Part shown: positions 44,784-54,908 of the stretch, in pieces
Position numbering within the stretch: position 1 is the first letter of the stretch
How the letters are laid out: each line of letters begins with the position of its first letter
From: an uncultured Eudoraea sp.
GTDB taxonomy: Bacteria; Bacteroidota; Bacteroidia; Flavobacteriales; Flavobacteriaceae
Length of the DNA stretch: 64,000 nt
Reading direction: 5' to 3'
NCBI RefSeq assembly: GCF_947260015.1
Contig: NZ_CAMYOM010000001.1
Coordinates: 146,456-210,455, forward strand
Made by a program: the position numbers and the translations under genes
The notes under the pieces: model-generated
Told to the model about the DNA's origin: nothing
What the model saw: only the letters and a program-made list of their open reading frames with translations
Database searches by the model: none

Positions 44784-46691
44784 TTACTTTACTTCTTCAA
44801 AATCTACATCTTCCACATTATCTCCTTCTTTTGAGTCTTCCGAAGTAGTCTCTTCACCATTAGATGGTGCTTCAGCCTGCTGAGCTTCAGCCTGGGCCTT
44901 ATACATCTCTTCAGATGCAACCTTCCAAGCCTCATTTATTTTATCCAGTGCAGTTGTTATTACTTCAACATCTTTACCTTCATAGGCTGTTTTCAGTTCT
45001 GCTAAGGCATCTTCAATAGGTTTTTTCTTGTCTTCAGATAATTTATCTCCAAACTCAGTTAATTGTTTCTCGGTCTGGAAAATCATGCTATCTGCCTCAT
45101 TCATTTTATCAGCAGTCTCTTTTGCTTGTTTATCAGATTCTGCGTTAGCTTCTGCTTCTGCCTTCATTTTCTTAATTTCCTCATCAGTAAGTCCGGAAGA
45201 AGCTTCAATTCTGATGTCCTGAGACTTGTTCGTAGCCTTATCTGTAGCAGACACCTTTATAATACCATTGGCATCTATATCAAAAGTAACTTCGATCTGA
45301 GGTATTCCTCTTTGTGCTGGTGGAATTCCATCCAAGTGGAATCTTCCAATGGTTTTATTGTCGGGAGCCATTGGTCTTTCTCCTTGTAATACATGGATTT
45401 CAACAGATGGCTGGTTATCCGCAGCAGTCGAAAATACTTGTGATTTTTTTGTTGGAATTGTCGTATTTGATTCAATTAATTTGGTCATTACTCCTCCCAT
45501 GGTCTCAATACCAAGAGATAATGGGGTAACATCCAATAGCAAGACATCTTTCACGTCTCCTGTAAGAACTCCTCCCTGTATAGCGGCTCCGACAGCCACA
45601 ACTTCATCAGGGTTCACTCCTTTTGATGGTTTTTTACCAAAGAACTTCTCAACAGCTTCCTGAACTACAGGAATCCTGGTAGATCCTCCAACCAAAATAA
45701 TTTCATCAATATCGCTTTTTGAAAGTCCGGCGGCTTTTAAAGCTGTTTCACAAGGTTTAATGGTTCTCTTCACCAAATCGGCGATTAATTGCTCAAATTT
45801 TGAACGGGTCAATGTAACCACAAGGTGCTTAGGTCCGGAAGCTGTTGCAGTGACATAAGGAAGATTAATTTCAGTTTGCGCAGAAGTAGACAATTCAATT
45901 TTGGCTTTTTCTGCAGCCTCACGTAATCTCTGCAAAGCCATAGGATCTTTTCTTAGATCTATGTTCTCTTCCTTATTAAATTCATCTGCTAACCAGTCAA
46001 TAATTTTATGATCAACATCATCTCCTCCCAAATGAGTATCCCCATCTGTTGCCAATACTTCAAAAACTCCATCTCCTAATTCCAAAATGGAAACGTCATG
46101 CGTACCTCCACCGAAATCGAATACTACAATTTTCTGATCCTTGTGTTTCTTATCTAGTCCGTAGGCCAAAGAAGCTGCTGTAGGTTCATTAATAATTCTT
46201 TCTACCTTAAGACCCGCAATTTCTCCCGCCTCCTTCGTTGCCTGTCTTTGAGCGTCATTAAAATAAGCAGGAACTGTAATTACAGCTGAAGTAACGGCCT
46301 GACCTAAATAATCTTCAGCAGTTTTCTTCATTTTTTGTAACACCATTGCAGAAATCTCCTGAGGGGTGTATAAACGTCCATCAATATCTACTCTTGGTGT
46401 ATTATTGTCTCCTTTTACCACTTTATAAGGTACTCTGTCAACTTCTTTTTGACACTCTGAGAATTTATTCCCCATAAAACGTTTAATGGAATATATTGTG
46501 TTATGTGGATTAGTTACTGCTTGTCTTTTAGCAGGATCTCCAACCTTTATTTCACCACCTTCTACAAATGCAATAACAGACGGTGTAGTCCGCTTACCTT
46601 CCGCATTGGGTATCACAACAGGCTCATTGCCTTCCATTACAGAAACACATGAGTTGGTTGTTCCTAAATCTATTCCTATAATCTTGCTCAT
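44784..46691 (-). CDS. dnaK: Molecular chaperone DnaK (Hsp70)
   Basis: The 635-residue protein starts with the phosphate-loop motif [10 protein letters not shown] and has all Hsp70 marks: [14 protein letters not shown], the third signature [13 protein letters not shown], the substrate-binding domain from about residue 390 and an acidic C-terminal tail ending [10 protein letters not shown]. No dnaJ or grpE gene is next to it. A -7 box (TATATTTG on the minus strand, 46800-46793) lies about 100 bp upstream of the start, with a TGACA-N3-TGTCA palindrome just after it. Confidence 0.97.
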   Translation of the reverse strand: MSKIIGIDLGTTNSCVSVMEGNEPVVIPNAEGKRTTPSVIAFVEGGEIKVGDPAKRQAVTNPHNTIYSIKRFMGNKFSECQKEVDRVPYKVVKGDNNTPRVDIDGRLYTPQEISAMVLQKMKKTAEDYLGQAVTSAVITVPAYFNDAQRQATKEAGEIAGLKVERIINEPTAASLAYGLDKKHKDQKIVVFDFGGGTHDVSILELGDGVFEVLATDGDTHLGGDDVDHKIIDWLADEFNKEENIDLRKDPMALQRLREAAEKAKIELSTSAQTEINLPYVTATASGPKHLVVTLTRSKFEQLIADLVKRTIKPCETALKAAGLSKSDIDEIILVGGSTRIPVVQEAVEKFFGKKPSKGVNPDEVVAVGAAIQGGVLTGDVKDVLLLDVTPLSLGIETMGGVMTKLIESNTTIPTKKSQVFSTAADNQPSVEIHVLQGERPMAPDNKTIGRFHLDGIPPAQRGIPQIEVTFDIDANGIIKVSATDKATNKSQDIRIEASSGLTDEEIKKMKAEAEANAESDKQAKETADKMNEADSMIFQTEKQLTEFGDKLSEDKKKPIEDALAELKTAYEGKDVEVITTALDKINEAWKVASEEMYKAQAEAQQAEAPSNGEETTSEDSKEGDNVEDVDFEEVK

Positions 46692-46753
46692 CTATTTTAT
46701 TTTATAAGTTAATATTTTTTCATATTCAATGATATATTAAATGACAAACAGCA

Positions 46754-46800
46754 TGCCAACCGGCAAAAACTGACAGGATGTCATAAATTTCGCAAATATA
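46754..46800 (-). promoter_or_regulatory. dnaK promoter box and palindromes in the leader
   Basis: The minus-strand -7 box TATATTTG (46800-46793) is followed by the inverted repeat TGACA-N3-TGTCA (46771-46783), close to the expected start point, and by TGCC-N4-GGCA (46754-46765). The first palindrome is placed like an operator. I know of no established regulator for it. Confidence 0.4.
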
Positions 46801-46869
46801 AATGAGTTGCATTCCTATGATAGATTATTTAGAGTGGCTTGAAACCGGAAAATTCACAGTATTTCAGAT

Positions 46870-47325
46870 TTAATTGCAGTCTTCACGACGCCTTGTATCT
46901 ATAATATAAATGATCTTCCAGTCTGCGTCTTGCTTGTGCAATTGAAATGAATTTACCCCACAATGACTCAGTGTATCATTGATCCAAAATTCATAGGGAG
47001 TCCAGGCATTGGCCATGCTGCCATCGATTTGAATTTGATATGATAGTAATTTTTCCTTAAATTTTGTAGTGTCAGGAATACTGACTATTGATTTTAGAAA
47101 ATTATGGAAATCTGAGGTCTTGACAACACTTGCCCCATCTTTATCCAGTCCAATAGTTTGCATAATTATACCAGGGCTGGTAGTGCTTTTTATCACAGTA
47201 GAATCCTGATTATGAAACCCATCAAAAAACAATTCTATTGAATTCTTTACTTCGGCTTTTTCATTATCCTGAGCATTTAATAGGCTTGAACAAAAAATCA
47301 ACAATAAACAGATTAAAATTCTCAT
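46870..47325 (-). CDS. Secreted NTF2-like (SnoaL-type) protein
   Basis: The 151-residue protein has a signal peptide (cleavage after NAQ) and one NTF2-like domain: a helix NSIELFFDGFHNQD, then strands ending NSFQLHKQDADWKIIYIIDTRR. Such domains often bind small ligands or act as isomerases; no active-site residue can be named. It is divergent from panB. Confidence 0.8.
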   Translation of the reverse strand: MRILICLLLIFCSSLLNAQDNEKAEVKNSIELFFDGFHNQDSTVIKSTTSPGIIMQTIGLDKDGASVVKTSDFHNFLKSIVSIPDTTKFKEKLLSYQIQIDGSMANAWTPYEFWINDTLSHCGVNSFQLHKQDADWKIIYIIDTRRREDCN

Positions 47326-47436
47326 AGTGTTTTGGTTTCAACTTTGGTTCCTAAAATAAGGAATAAATTAAAGACTAGACCTTGCTCTTAACATTTGAAC
47401 AAAACTCCTTACATTTATCTCGCCAAAAAGAAAGCA

Positions 47437-48255
47437 ATGTCTATTTCCAAAAAAGAATACAAAAGGGTTACTGTAAAATCCTTAATAGAAATGAAGAAGC
47501 AGGGAGAAAAAATTTCAATGCTTACTGCTTATGATTATTCTATGGCAAAAATTGTTGATGATGCCAATGTTGACGTGATATTGGTTGGTGACTCTGCCAG
47601 CAATGTCATGGCAGGGCATGAGACCACTTTACCCATAACGCTCGACCAGATGATTTACCATGCCTCTTCTGTTATACGAGCAGTAAACAGGGCTCTGGTT
47701 GTAGTTGATCTTCCCTTTGGAAGTTACCAGAGTGATCCCAAAGAAGCACTGCGTTCAGCTATCAGAATTATGAAAGAAAGTGGCGCTCATGCAGTAAAAG
47801 TAGAAGGTGGTATTGAAATTAAAGAATCGGTAAAACGAATCCTAAATGCTGGTATTCCCGTAATGGGACATCTGGGTTTAACACCCCAGGCTATCTATAA
47901 ATTTGGTACATATTCGGTCAGGGCCAAGGAAAAGGATGAGGCGGAGAAACTAATGGAAGATGCTGAAATTCTTGAAAAGTTAGGTTGTTTTGGCATAGTC
48001 CTCGAAAAAATACCTGCTTTGCTAACAAAAAAAGTTTCAGAAAATATCACTATTCCGACAATTGGTATAGGCGGCGGTAAATATGCGGATGGCCAGGTAT
48101 TGGTTATCCATGATCTTCTTGGTATGACCCATGAGTTCAATCCTCGTTTTTTACGCAGATATATGAATCTTTATGAAGATATGGGGAATGCCATTTCACG
48201 CTATGTAAGTGATGTAAAAAGTCGGGATTTCCCTAGTGATGATGAGCAATATTAA
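47437..48255 (+). CDS. panB: 3-methyl-2-oxobutanoate hydroxymethyltransferase
   Basis: The 272-residue protein (from ATG 47437) has the PanB landmarks: [19 protein letters not shown], the Mg-binding [27 protein letters not shown] with Lys, and [10 protein letters not shown]. It transfers a hydroxymethyl group from methylene-THF in pantothenate synthesis. The next gene follows by 5 bp on the same strand. panC is not in the window. Confidence 0.95.
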   Translation: MSISKKEYKRVTVKSLIEMKKQGEKISMLTAYDYSMAKIVDDANVDVILVGDSASNVMAGHETTLPITLDQMIYHASSVIRAVNRALVVVDLPFGSYQSDPKEALRSAIRIMKESGAHAVKVEGGIEIKESVKRILNAGIPVMGHLGLTPQAIYKFGTYSVRAKEKDEAEKLMEDAEILEKLGCFGIVLEKIPALLTKKVSENITIPTIGIGGGKYADGQVLVIHDLLGMTHEFNPRFLRRYMNLYEDMGNAISRYVSDVKSRDFPSDDEQY

Positions 48256-48260
48256 AATTT

Positions 48261-48959
48261 GTGGATACTAGAACCAAGACCAATCCCCAGAATCTTCAGG
48301 TATTATATGAGGATAACCATATTATTGTCGTTAACAAAAGACCAGGCGATATTGTCCAGGGAGACAAAACAGGGGATGTACCATTAAGTGAAATTGTAAA
48401 GCAATACGTTAAAAAAAAGTATAATAAACCGGGGAAAGTTTTTTTAGGTGTAGTTCACCGGATAGACAGACCCACCTCTGGCCTGGTTGTATTTGCACGC
48501 ACCTCAAAGGCGCTTACCAGATTAAACGAATTATTTTCACAAAAGTTAGCTAAAAAAACATATTGGGCTATTGTAAAAAATAAACCAAAAAGAGAACAAG
48601 GCACACTTGAACACTGGATGTTAAGAAACACGAAACAGAATAAGTCCTATGCTCATATTAAAGAAGTTCCCAATAGTAAAAAGGCCATTTTAGATTATCA
48701 AATTTTAAAGAAGCTCAACAATTATTATTTATTGGAAATCGATTTAAAAACGGGAAGGCATCATCAGATCCGGGCACAACTTGCAGCTATTAAGTGCCCA
48801 ATTAAAGGAGATTTAAAATATGGTTTTGACCGTAGTAATAAAAACGGAAGTATCCATTTGCATGCCCGAAGCATAGAATTTTTACATCCTGTTGGGAAGA
48901 AGCCTATATCTTTAATGGCACCAACCATCGAAGATCCAATATGGGATGCTTGTTCATGA
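48261..48959 (+). CDS. RluA family pseudouridine synthase
   Basis: The 232-residue protein starts at GTG 48261, 5 bp after panB. It has the RluA catalytic motif HRIDRPTSGLVVFA with Asp69 and the C-terminal KTGRHHQIRAQLA motif. There is no S4 domain, so it belongs to the short RluA-like enzymes. The target uridine is unknown. Confidence 0.92.
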   Translation: MDTRTKTNPQNLQVLYEDNHIIVVNKRPGDIVQGDKTGDVPLSEIVKQYVKKKYNKPGKVFLGVVHRIDRPTSGLVVFARTSKALTRLNELFSQKLAKKTYWAIVKNKPKREQGTLEHWMLRNTKQNKSYAHIKEVPNSKKAILDYQILKKLNNYYLLEIDLKTGRHHQIRAQLAAIKCPIKGDLKYGFDRSNKNGSIHLHARSIEFLHPVGKKPISLMAPTIEDPIWDACS

Positions 48960-49017
48960 ATTTTCATTACTTTTAAAAGCCCCAGTATAAATGCGTTAAA
49001 TTTTTAAAAGGCCTGTT

Positions 49018-49545
49018 ATGTTTAAGAAACTTAGTATTCTCATTTTAATTTTGCTCGTTGCCGGTTGCGGAAGCTATAACTCCATTGATGCTTTCTACAA
49101 TGCCCATAAAGATGACAGTCAGGTGACTGCTATTCGCGTGCCGCAATTTATGCTTACACTCCTCTCCAATATTTCTCCTGAAATGAAGTCGCTTATTGGA
49201 AACACCAGAGATTTGCGTTATATGCAATTCCCAAGTACTACCCCGGAACGAACTCAATATTTAAACAATCAAATGAATTCCATTACCGGAAATTCATTTA
49301 TTGAAGTGTTTCGCAAAAATGATGAGTTAAAGAGAAATGTGATTTCAATTCGTGAGAAACGTAACGCAGTCAAGGAAATACTGATTTATAACAATAATAC
49401 CGTACGTGGTTCTTTCCTGTACTTTAATGGTAATTTTGACCCTGTTAAAGTACGTGAGATGGCAAAAAATAGCGAGTTTAATGAATTACCCGGTAAACTG
49501 GTTCAAGATTTTAATATGTTACCCCCTGAGGAAGTCAACGAGTAA
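49018..49545 (+). CDS. DUF4252 lipoprotein
   Basis: The 175-residue product has a lipobox LVAGC with Cys17 and the helical-strand plan of DUF4252, a family of Bacteroidota lipoproteins of unknown function that often lie near anti-sigma/ECF loci. No sigma factor gene is nearby here. Its 3' end overlaps the convergent helical-repeat gene by 11 bp. Confidence 0.82.
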   Translation: MFKKLSILILILLVAGCGSYNSIDAFYNAHKDDSQVTAIRVPQFMLTLLSNISPEMKSLIGNTRDLRYMQFPSTTPERTQYLNNQMNSITGNSFIEVFRKNDELKRNVISIREKRNAVKEILIYNNNTVRGSFLYFNGNFDPVKVREMAKNSEFNELPGKLVQDFNMLPPEEVNE

Positions 49546-51079
49546 TCTTCAACGCCTTCTCTCGGATAATTTGCCCAACAGGTTTGTTTTGCAAATGACT
49601 TTCCAGCCAGGAGAGAATATCTAAATAAAGAAAAGCGCGCTTTTCATAAGGATGATCCTCATACTTTTTCAATTCATCATATAAACTTTGAAATTCTGCC
49701 TTTAATTCATGGGGATAAATATCACCTAACTTCCGTAAAAACTTGATCATTTCTTTTTGGACTGCTCCAAGATCATTCATCTTGAGTAAAAATTTATAAG
49801 TGCTCTTCAACTGAATTTCAAGGTGGTAATCCATGCCTGCTTCATAATGCGCCACCAAACTTAAAACTCGTGCAAAACACATAAGATCTTCACGCATCTT
49901 TAGGTTTTTATTATCTATAATCTTCTTTAAATATTTTATGCAGGTTTTGTTATCTCCAATTCCAAAATACAGACAAGCAATTTTATAATAAAATATCATT
50001 ATATGATGAGGGTCAATGCGATCGCTGTGTTTCGTAATACCGTACTCAATTATTTTAACCAGATACAATCCCTTATCAAAGGTGCCTTCCAGGAAATGAA
50101 GGTTTAACTTATTTGAATATATATAAAGGAACGCCAAGGATGATATATTATCATTTTTAGAAAAGTCCTTGTCACCAACAATAGACTCCATTTTTTCAAG
50201 TGTCTTTTTAAATTGAGAGCTGTATTTTACAAAAAACAACGATTCTAATAAATAATGATTTCCCTTCAAAAAGAAAACAGGATTTAAGTAAATCATTTTT
50301 GAATTCTCATAGAACAGATCTACCCATTTACTTGAATATTTATAACATGATAAGAAGTCCTGTATCAAAAAGCTATACCATAAATGCGCCTTGTAAAGCC
50401 ATAATCTTTCTCTAAAACCAAGATCTTCTATTTTATATTCAGGTAAATGCTCTGCAAAATAATGTCTTACACGGCCGAGGTCTTCATCATTTCTTACATA
50501 GCCTACTTTTAACATCATTCCATATAGCTGAAGGGATAGATTTGAAAGTTTGCTGGTCGTAACATTTTGCTCTGATAATTTCCTGGCCTGTTTAACCAGT
50601 TCATCAGCTCTATCCGGAATACTCCTGGTAATATATTGTGTTTCTATAATTTTTTCTAATTCCACTATTTCATAGGCGATATTTTTCTCTTCATTATCTA
50701 TAGCTATACCTTTAACTTTATCCAATATTTTCAGACTTTGCTTGTACAAACCTTTTTGATACAGGATAGTGGCGAAGTCTAATTGTTCCCTTATCTGAAC
50801 TCTAATATTTTGGTTTACGGGATTTAATCTTAAACTAACCAAAATCTGTTTGTACAAATGCGCTTTTAGATTAGATAGCTGTGTTTTTTTAACGATCCCA
50901 CTCTCTAAAATTACACTTTCATCATAAGTCTTAAGTTTATCAAGTAAATTAAAAAGTGCAAGAAATTTGGCATCTGTATTTACTCCAAGGCGACCCACAT
51001 AAAGCTTAAATTGTCGCTTTTCAGATTTAGAAAGAGATTTGACTAAAACAAACAATGCATCTTTATGGGCATTTGTCAT
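49535..51079 (-). CDS. Helical-repeat (TPR-like) protein, unknown function
   Basis: The 514-residue protein is almost entirely alpha-helical with no signal peptide or transmembrane helix. It has pairs of amphipathic helices of TPR-like length (for example FATILYQKGLYKQSLKILD and YKIACLYFGIGDNKTCIKYL). The N-terminal 100 residues (LVKSLSKSEKRQFKLYVGR) form a separate charged helical segment. It looks like a conserved Flavobacteriia protein without a known role. It is divergent from leuA. Confidence 0.75.
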   Translation of the reverse strand: MTNAHKDALFVLVKSLSKSEKRQFKLYVGRLGVNTDAKFLALFNLLDKLKTYDESVILESGIVKKTQLSNLKAHLYKQILVSLRLNPVNQNIRVQIREQLDFATILYQKGLYKQSLKILDKVKGIAIDNEEKNIAYEIVELEKIIETQYITRSIPDRADELVKQARKLSEQNVTTSKLSNLSLQLYGMMLKVGYVRNDEDLGRVRHYFAEHLPEYKIEDLGFRERLWLYKAHLWYSFLIQDFLSCYKYSSKWVDLFYENSKMIYLNPVFFLKGNHYLLESLFFVKYSSQFKKTLEKMESIVGDKDFSKNDNISSLAFLYIYSNKLNLHFLEGTFDKGLYLVKIIEYGITKHSDRIDPHHIMIFYYKIACLYFGIGDNKTCIKYLKKIIDNKNLKMREDLMCFARVLSLVAHYEAGMDYHLEIQLKSTYKFLLKMNDLGAVQKEMIKFLRKLGDIYPHELKAEFQSLYDELKKYEDHPYEKRAFLYLDILSWLESHLQNKPVGQIIREKALKITR

Positions 51080-51224
51080 CGTAAAATATATTATTTATAT
51101 AGCTGTTATTCAGTACTTTATGATTACTAAAAAGTAAATTAACGTTGTAAATGAATCAAGGGTAACAAAGCTGTTCGCATTGCTAACTATATATTCGTAT
51201 AGTGACTAAAATTATGCAAAAATA

Positions 51225-52397
51225 ATGACTAAAGATAAGGTAGACATTTTTGATACAACACTCAGGGATGGTGAGCAGGTTCCGGGTTGTAAACTGGATT
51301 CCAAACAGAAGCTTGTTATTGCTGAGCGACTCGACATATTGGGGGTTGACATTATAGAGGCTGGATTTCCCATTTCGAGTCCAGGTGATTTCAAATCTGT
51401 TAATGAAATTGCAAAAATTGTGAAGGAAGCAACGGTCTGTGGCTTGACGAGATCTGTTAGAAAAGATATCGAAGTTGCTGCCGAAGCTCTGAAACATGCA
51501 AGAAAACCTAGAATTCACACCGGAATTGGCACTTCTGATTCACATATAAAATTCAAATTTAATTCAACAAGGGAGAAAATACTGGAAAGAGCAGTTGATG
51601 CCGTTAAGTATGCAAAAACTTTTGTGGAAGATATTGAATTTTACGCAGAGGATGCAGGAAGAACGGATAATGAATACCTGGCACGCGTATGCGAAGCTGT
51701 TATTAAGGCTGGCGCTACCGTACTAAATATACCAGATACTACCGGATATTGTCTTCCCGAGGAATATGGCGCAAAAATGAAATATCTAAGAGAAAATGTC
51801 AAAGGAATTGACAAAGCAAGGCTTTCTTGTCACTGTCATAATGATTTGGGACTGGCCACAGCAAATTCAATTGCAGGTGTTATAAATGGAGCCAGACAGA
51901 TAGAATGTACAATTAATGGTATTGGCGAGAGGGCAGGAAATACTTCACTTGAAGAAGTTGTGATGATACTAAAACAACACCCGGATCTTAATCTGGATAC
52001 GAATATAAACACTAAATTATTATACAGTACCAGCCAAATGGTTTCACATAAAATGGGGATGGTAGTACAACCCAATAAGGCTATTGTTGGTTCAAATGCC
52101 TTTGCGCATAGTTCAGGTATCCATCAGGATGGAGTGATAAAAAAACGAGAAACATACGAAATTATGGATCCCGAGGATGTTGGTGTTAACGAATCCTCCA
52201 TTGTACTTACAGCAAGAAGTGGTAGAGCGGCATTGGCATATCGGGCTAAAAAAGTTGGTTATGAACTCACAAAAGTACAATTGGATAGTGTTTATATAGA
52301 ATTTTTGAAATTTGCAGACCAGAAAAAAGAAGTCGTCGATAATGATATCCATCAAATTATTGAAGTAAGCCCCATAAATATTGAAAGTATCGCATAA
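51225..52397 (+). CDS. leuA: 2-isopropylmalate synthase, short form without regulatory domain
   Basis: The 390-residue protein has the DRE-TIM barrel active site: DTTLRDGEQ at 10-17, GIGERAGN and the metal-binding HCHNDLGLA. It ends at the sub-domain after the barrel, without the 120-residue C-terminal leucine-binding (LeuA dimer) domain of standard LeuA (about 510 residues). It is therefore expected to be insensitive to leucine by that route, unless another subunit supplies control. Homocitrate synthase is a possible alternative, but the leuB gene starts on the base after its stop codon, which supports LeuA. Confidence 0.88.
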   Translation: MTKDKVDIFDTTLRDGEQVPGCKLDSKQKLVIAERLDILGVDIIEAGFPISSPGDFKSVNEIAKIVKEATVCGLTRSVRKDIEVAAEALKHARKPRIHTGIGTSDSHIKFKFNSTREKILERAVDAVKYAKTFVEDIEFYAEDAGRTDNEYLARVCEAVIKAGATVLNIPDTTGYCLPEEYGAKMKYLRENVKGIDKARLSCHCHNDLGLATANSIAGVINGARQIECTINGIGERAGNTSLEEVVMILKQHPDLNLDTNINTKLLYSTSQMVSHKMGMVVQPNKAIVGSNAFAHSSGIHQDGVIKKRETYEIMDPEDVGVNESSIVLTARSGRAALAYRAKKVGYELTKVQLDSVYIEFLKFADQKKEVVDNDIHQIIEVSPINIESIA

Positions 52398-53516
52398 ATG
52401 AATCTTACAATTGCACTTTTGCCCGGTGACGGCATAGGACCAGAGGTTACTGCTCAAGCCGTTAAGTGCCTTCAAGCCGTTGCGGAGACTTTTGGCCACC
52501 AATTTAAGTTTACCGAAGCAATAGTTGGGGCCATGGCTATTGCTAATACCGGAAACCCACTTCCTGATGCCACCCTGCAATTATGCAAAGATTCAGATGC
52601 CGTATTGTTCGGGGCAATAGGTGACCCAAAGTATGACAATGACCCCAATGCTCAAATCAGGCCCGAACAAGGGCTATTAAAGCTAAGGAAAGAGTTGGGG
52701 CTATTTTGCAATATTCGACCTGTAAAAGTATTTCCCTCCCTTATTGATAAATCACCACTAAAGAAAAAAAATATACGTGGTACTGATTTTGTAATTTACC
52801 GTGAGCTAATTGGAGGAATTTATTTTGGTGAGAAGAACTTGAGCAAAGATGGCACTGTCGCTTCTGACCTATGTACTTATTCTGAAGCGGAAATTAGTCG
52901 CATTGCTCATTTGGCATTCAAAGCAGCCAAAACAAGAAAAAAGAAATTAACACTGGTAGACAAGGCAAATGTTCTTGAATCCTCAAGGCTTTGGAGAAAA
53001 GTAGTTTCAAAAATCGGCGAAAGTTATCCGGAAATTACTCTGGAATTTTTGTTTATTGATAATGCCGCAATGCAACTTATACTTAATCCCAGCCAGTTTG
53101 ATGTAATTCTTACCGGAAATATGTTTGGCGATATCCTGTCAGATGAGGGTAGCGCAATTGGTGGTTCAATCGGACTATTACCTTCTGCTTCTGTGGGAGA
53201 GGACAATGCACTTTTTGAGCCTATACATGGGTCTTACCCCCTGGCGAAAGATAAAGATATTGCCAACCCTATTGCCTCAATTTTATCAGCGGCAATGCTC
53301 CTAGACCATTTTAACCTGGATGAAGAGTCCAGAGCAGTTGTGATAGCTGTCCTGAAATCAATGAAAAATGAAATTGTCACTCCCGATTTGGATAAAAACA
53401 GCAAGTATGGGACAAATTATGTTGGCGACTTTATTTCCAGTAATATCAGGGAATCAGATGATCATCTTACCATCAACCGGGAGAATATTTGGTTGGGTAA
53501 ATCTACTATAATCTAA
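52398..53516 (+). CDS. leuB: 3-isopropylmalate dehydrogenase
   Basis: The 372-residue protein starts LPGDGIGPEV (residues 8-17) and has the decarboxylating dehydrogenase signature NMFGDILSDEGSAIGGSIGLLPSAS and the segment EPIHGSYP. It oxidises and decarboxylates 3-isopropylmalate. It starts directly after the leuA stop codon. leuC and leuD are not seen next to the pair. Confidence 0.95.
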   Translation: MNLTIALLPGDGIGPEVTAQAVKCLQAVAETFGHQFKFTEAIVGAMAIANTGNPLPDATLQLCKDSDAVLFGAIGDPKYDNDPNAQIRPEQGLLKLRKELGLFCNIRPVKVFPSLIDKSPLKKKNIRGTDFVIYRELIGGIYFGEKNLSKDGTVASDLCTYSEAEISRIAHLAFKAAKTRKKKLTLVDKANVLESSRLWRKVVSKIGESYPEITLEFLFIDNAAMQLILNPSQFDVILTGNMFGDILSDEGSAIGGSIGLLPSASVGEDNALFEPIHGSYPLAKDKDIANPIASILSAAMLLDHFNLDEESRAVVIAVLKSMKNEIVTPDLDKNSKYGTNYVGDFISSNIRESDDHLTINRENIWLGKSTII

Positions 53517-53560
53517 AAGAACCTTATCCAGGTCCCAGACATTCAAATTTGAAGATTGTA

Positions 53561-54781
53561 CTATTCGCTTAGCAGCAACTCAATATATTGATCAAAATCT
53601 TTCTTAAAATCAATATACTTTTGGCCTGTGGCCGGACCGTTAAATCCAGTATGAATCTTCCTTACCTTTCCCTTATTATCAATAAAGATTGTCGTGGGGT
53701 ATGAAATAATATGATTTAACATTGGAAGTTTTTCGTTTGCTTTGCTTTTGCTGGAACTGGCATATTGTGCCAGAAGAATTGGATAAGGCACCCCTACTCT
53801 ATTTTTTAGTCTTTCGATCCCCTCAAAAGCCAGGTCTTTGGTCTTCGCATACTCAAAGGCCAGGGCAACCACTTCAAAATTATCTTGTTTTTTGGTTTTT
53901 ACGTAATCTGATAAAAATTTTGTTTCATCAAGACAATTTGGACACCAGGTTCCCATAATTTGAACGACTACAACTTTTTCCTTAAATCTGGGGTCTTCGA
54001 GTGAAATTAGGGTGTCATCGGTATTTGGAAACGAAAACTGGAATTCTTCATATCCCTCATTCAAAAAAGTTAGAGATTCTTCGTCAGCTAATTGAAATTC
54101 TTCATTCCTGTAGGCGATAAAAGGCTCTTTAAAATGATTTCCGGAATAAAACGAACCACTTAAACTACTATCTGTGGCCTTAGCTGTAAACAAAAAAGCG
54201 TGAGCACCATCAAAAGTTGAGAGCTTCAAACTATCCCCGTCGACTATCCCTTCTAAATATCTATAATCACCCGTGTTTGTTCTAAAAGTACCACTAACCT
54301 TGTTGATTTGCTGTGAGAAAATACCCTTGGCCAGGTACTCATCTTCGGAATCCGGACTAAATTTGGTTTCCCATATCCCGGAAACATTTACCCTGGCATT
54401 TGCTGAACTATGAAATCTATTGCTATCACCAAATACTGCATGAAATGGCACAATTCTATCAAGGCTTTCTATTATAAATTTGCCGTTTATAACCGAATCA
54501 TTAAAAGATCCCAAGATATAGCCTTCAAATGCGGGCATTTTAATTTTTATGCTGTCATTATGTATTTCAATCTCATCGACCCGAATAGTTTCTCCGGCAT
54601 TATAAACGTCCATTACATATCCTGATTCACCCTTTTTTAAATTAAAATTAAAAGGAAGACGCTCTTTATCCATCACTTCCAATTGAGCTAACCACATACC
54701 TTCTCTGGGCAGTTCACTTTCCTGGTTTTTGCATGCAAATAAAGTTAAAAATGTAAGGGAAAAATAGTAAAATCTTCTCAT
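53561..54781 (-). CDS. TlpA-like thioredoxin-fold lipoprotein
   Basis: The 406-residue product has a lipobox LFAC with Cys17, a middle of beta-sandwich character (about 25-250) that resembles the DUF4369-type N-terminal region, and a thioredoxin domain with the redox pair WCPNC (Cys280 and Cys283) and a cis-Pro in SYPTTIF. It probably reduces disulfides in the periplasm. It is convergent with leuB. Confidence 0.85.
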   Translation of the reverse strand: MRRFYYFSLTFLTLFACKNQESELPREGMWLAQLEVMDKERLPFNFNLKKGESGYVMDVYNAGETIRVDEIEIHNDSIKIKMPAFEGYILGSFNDSVINGKFIIESLDRIVPFHAVFGDSNRFHSSANARVNVSGIWETKFSPDSEDEYLAKGIFSQQINKVSGTFRTNTGDYRYLEGIVDGDSLKLSTFDGAHAFLFTAKATDSSLSGSFYSGNHFKEPFIAYRNEEFQLADEESLTFLNEGYEEFQFSFPNTDDTLISLEDPRFKEKVVVVQIMGTWCPNCLDETKFLSDYVKTKKQDNFEVVALAFEYAKTKDLAFEGIERLKNRVGVPYPILLAQYASSSKSKANEKLPMLNHIISYPTTIFIDNKGKVRKIHTGFNGPATGQKYIDFKKDFDQYIELLLSE

Positions 54782-54860
54782 TGGATTGGTTCTAATATTA
54801 GATGCGAAATAACGATTAAAATCCTTTATTAAAAAATAAAGCTATTCGGCCTCTTGTATA

Positions 54861-54891
54861 TTGAATGTATAAGACCTTTGTTTTATCTTTG
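54861..54891 (+). promoter_or_regulatory. Promoter of pheT
   Basis: TTG at 54861-54863 and TATCTTTG at 54884-54891, 20 bp apart, match the Bacteroidota -33/-7 consensus TTG-N19-20-TAnnTTTG. The ATG follows 17 bp later. Confidence 0.7.
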
Positions 54892-54908
54892 AAGGCTAAA
54901 ACTAGCCA

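Noticed and set aside
45063-45663. Long open frames on the plus strand inside dnaK
   Set aside because: They are shadows of the conserved dnaK coding sequence on the other strand, with no start signals and no recognisable product.
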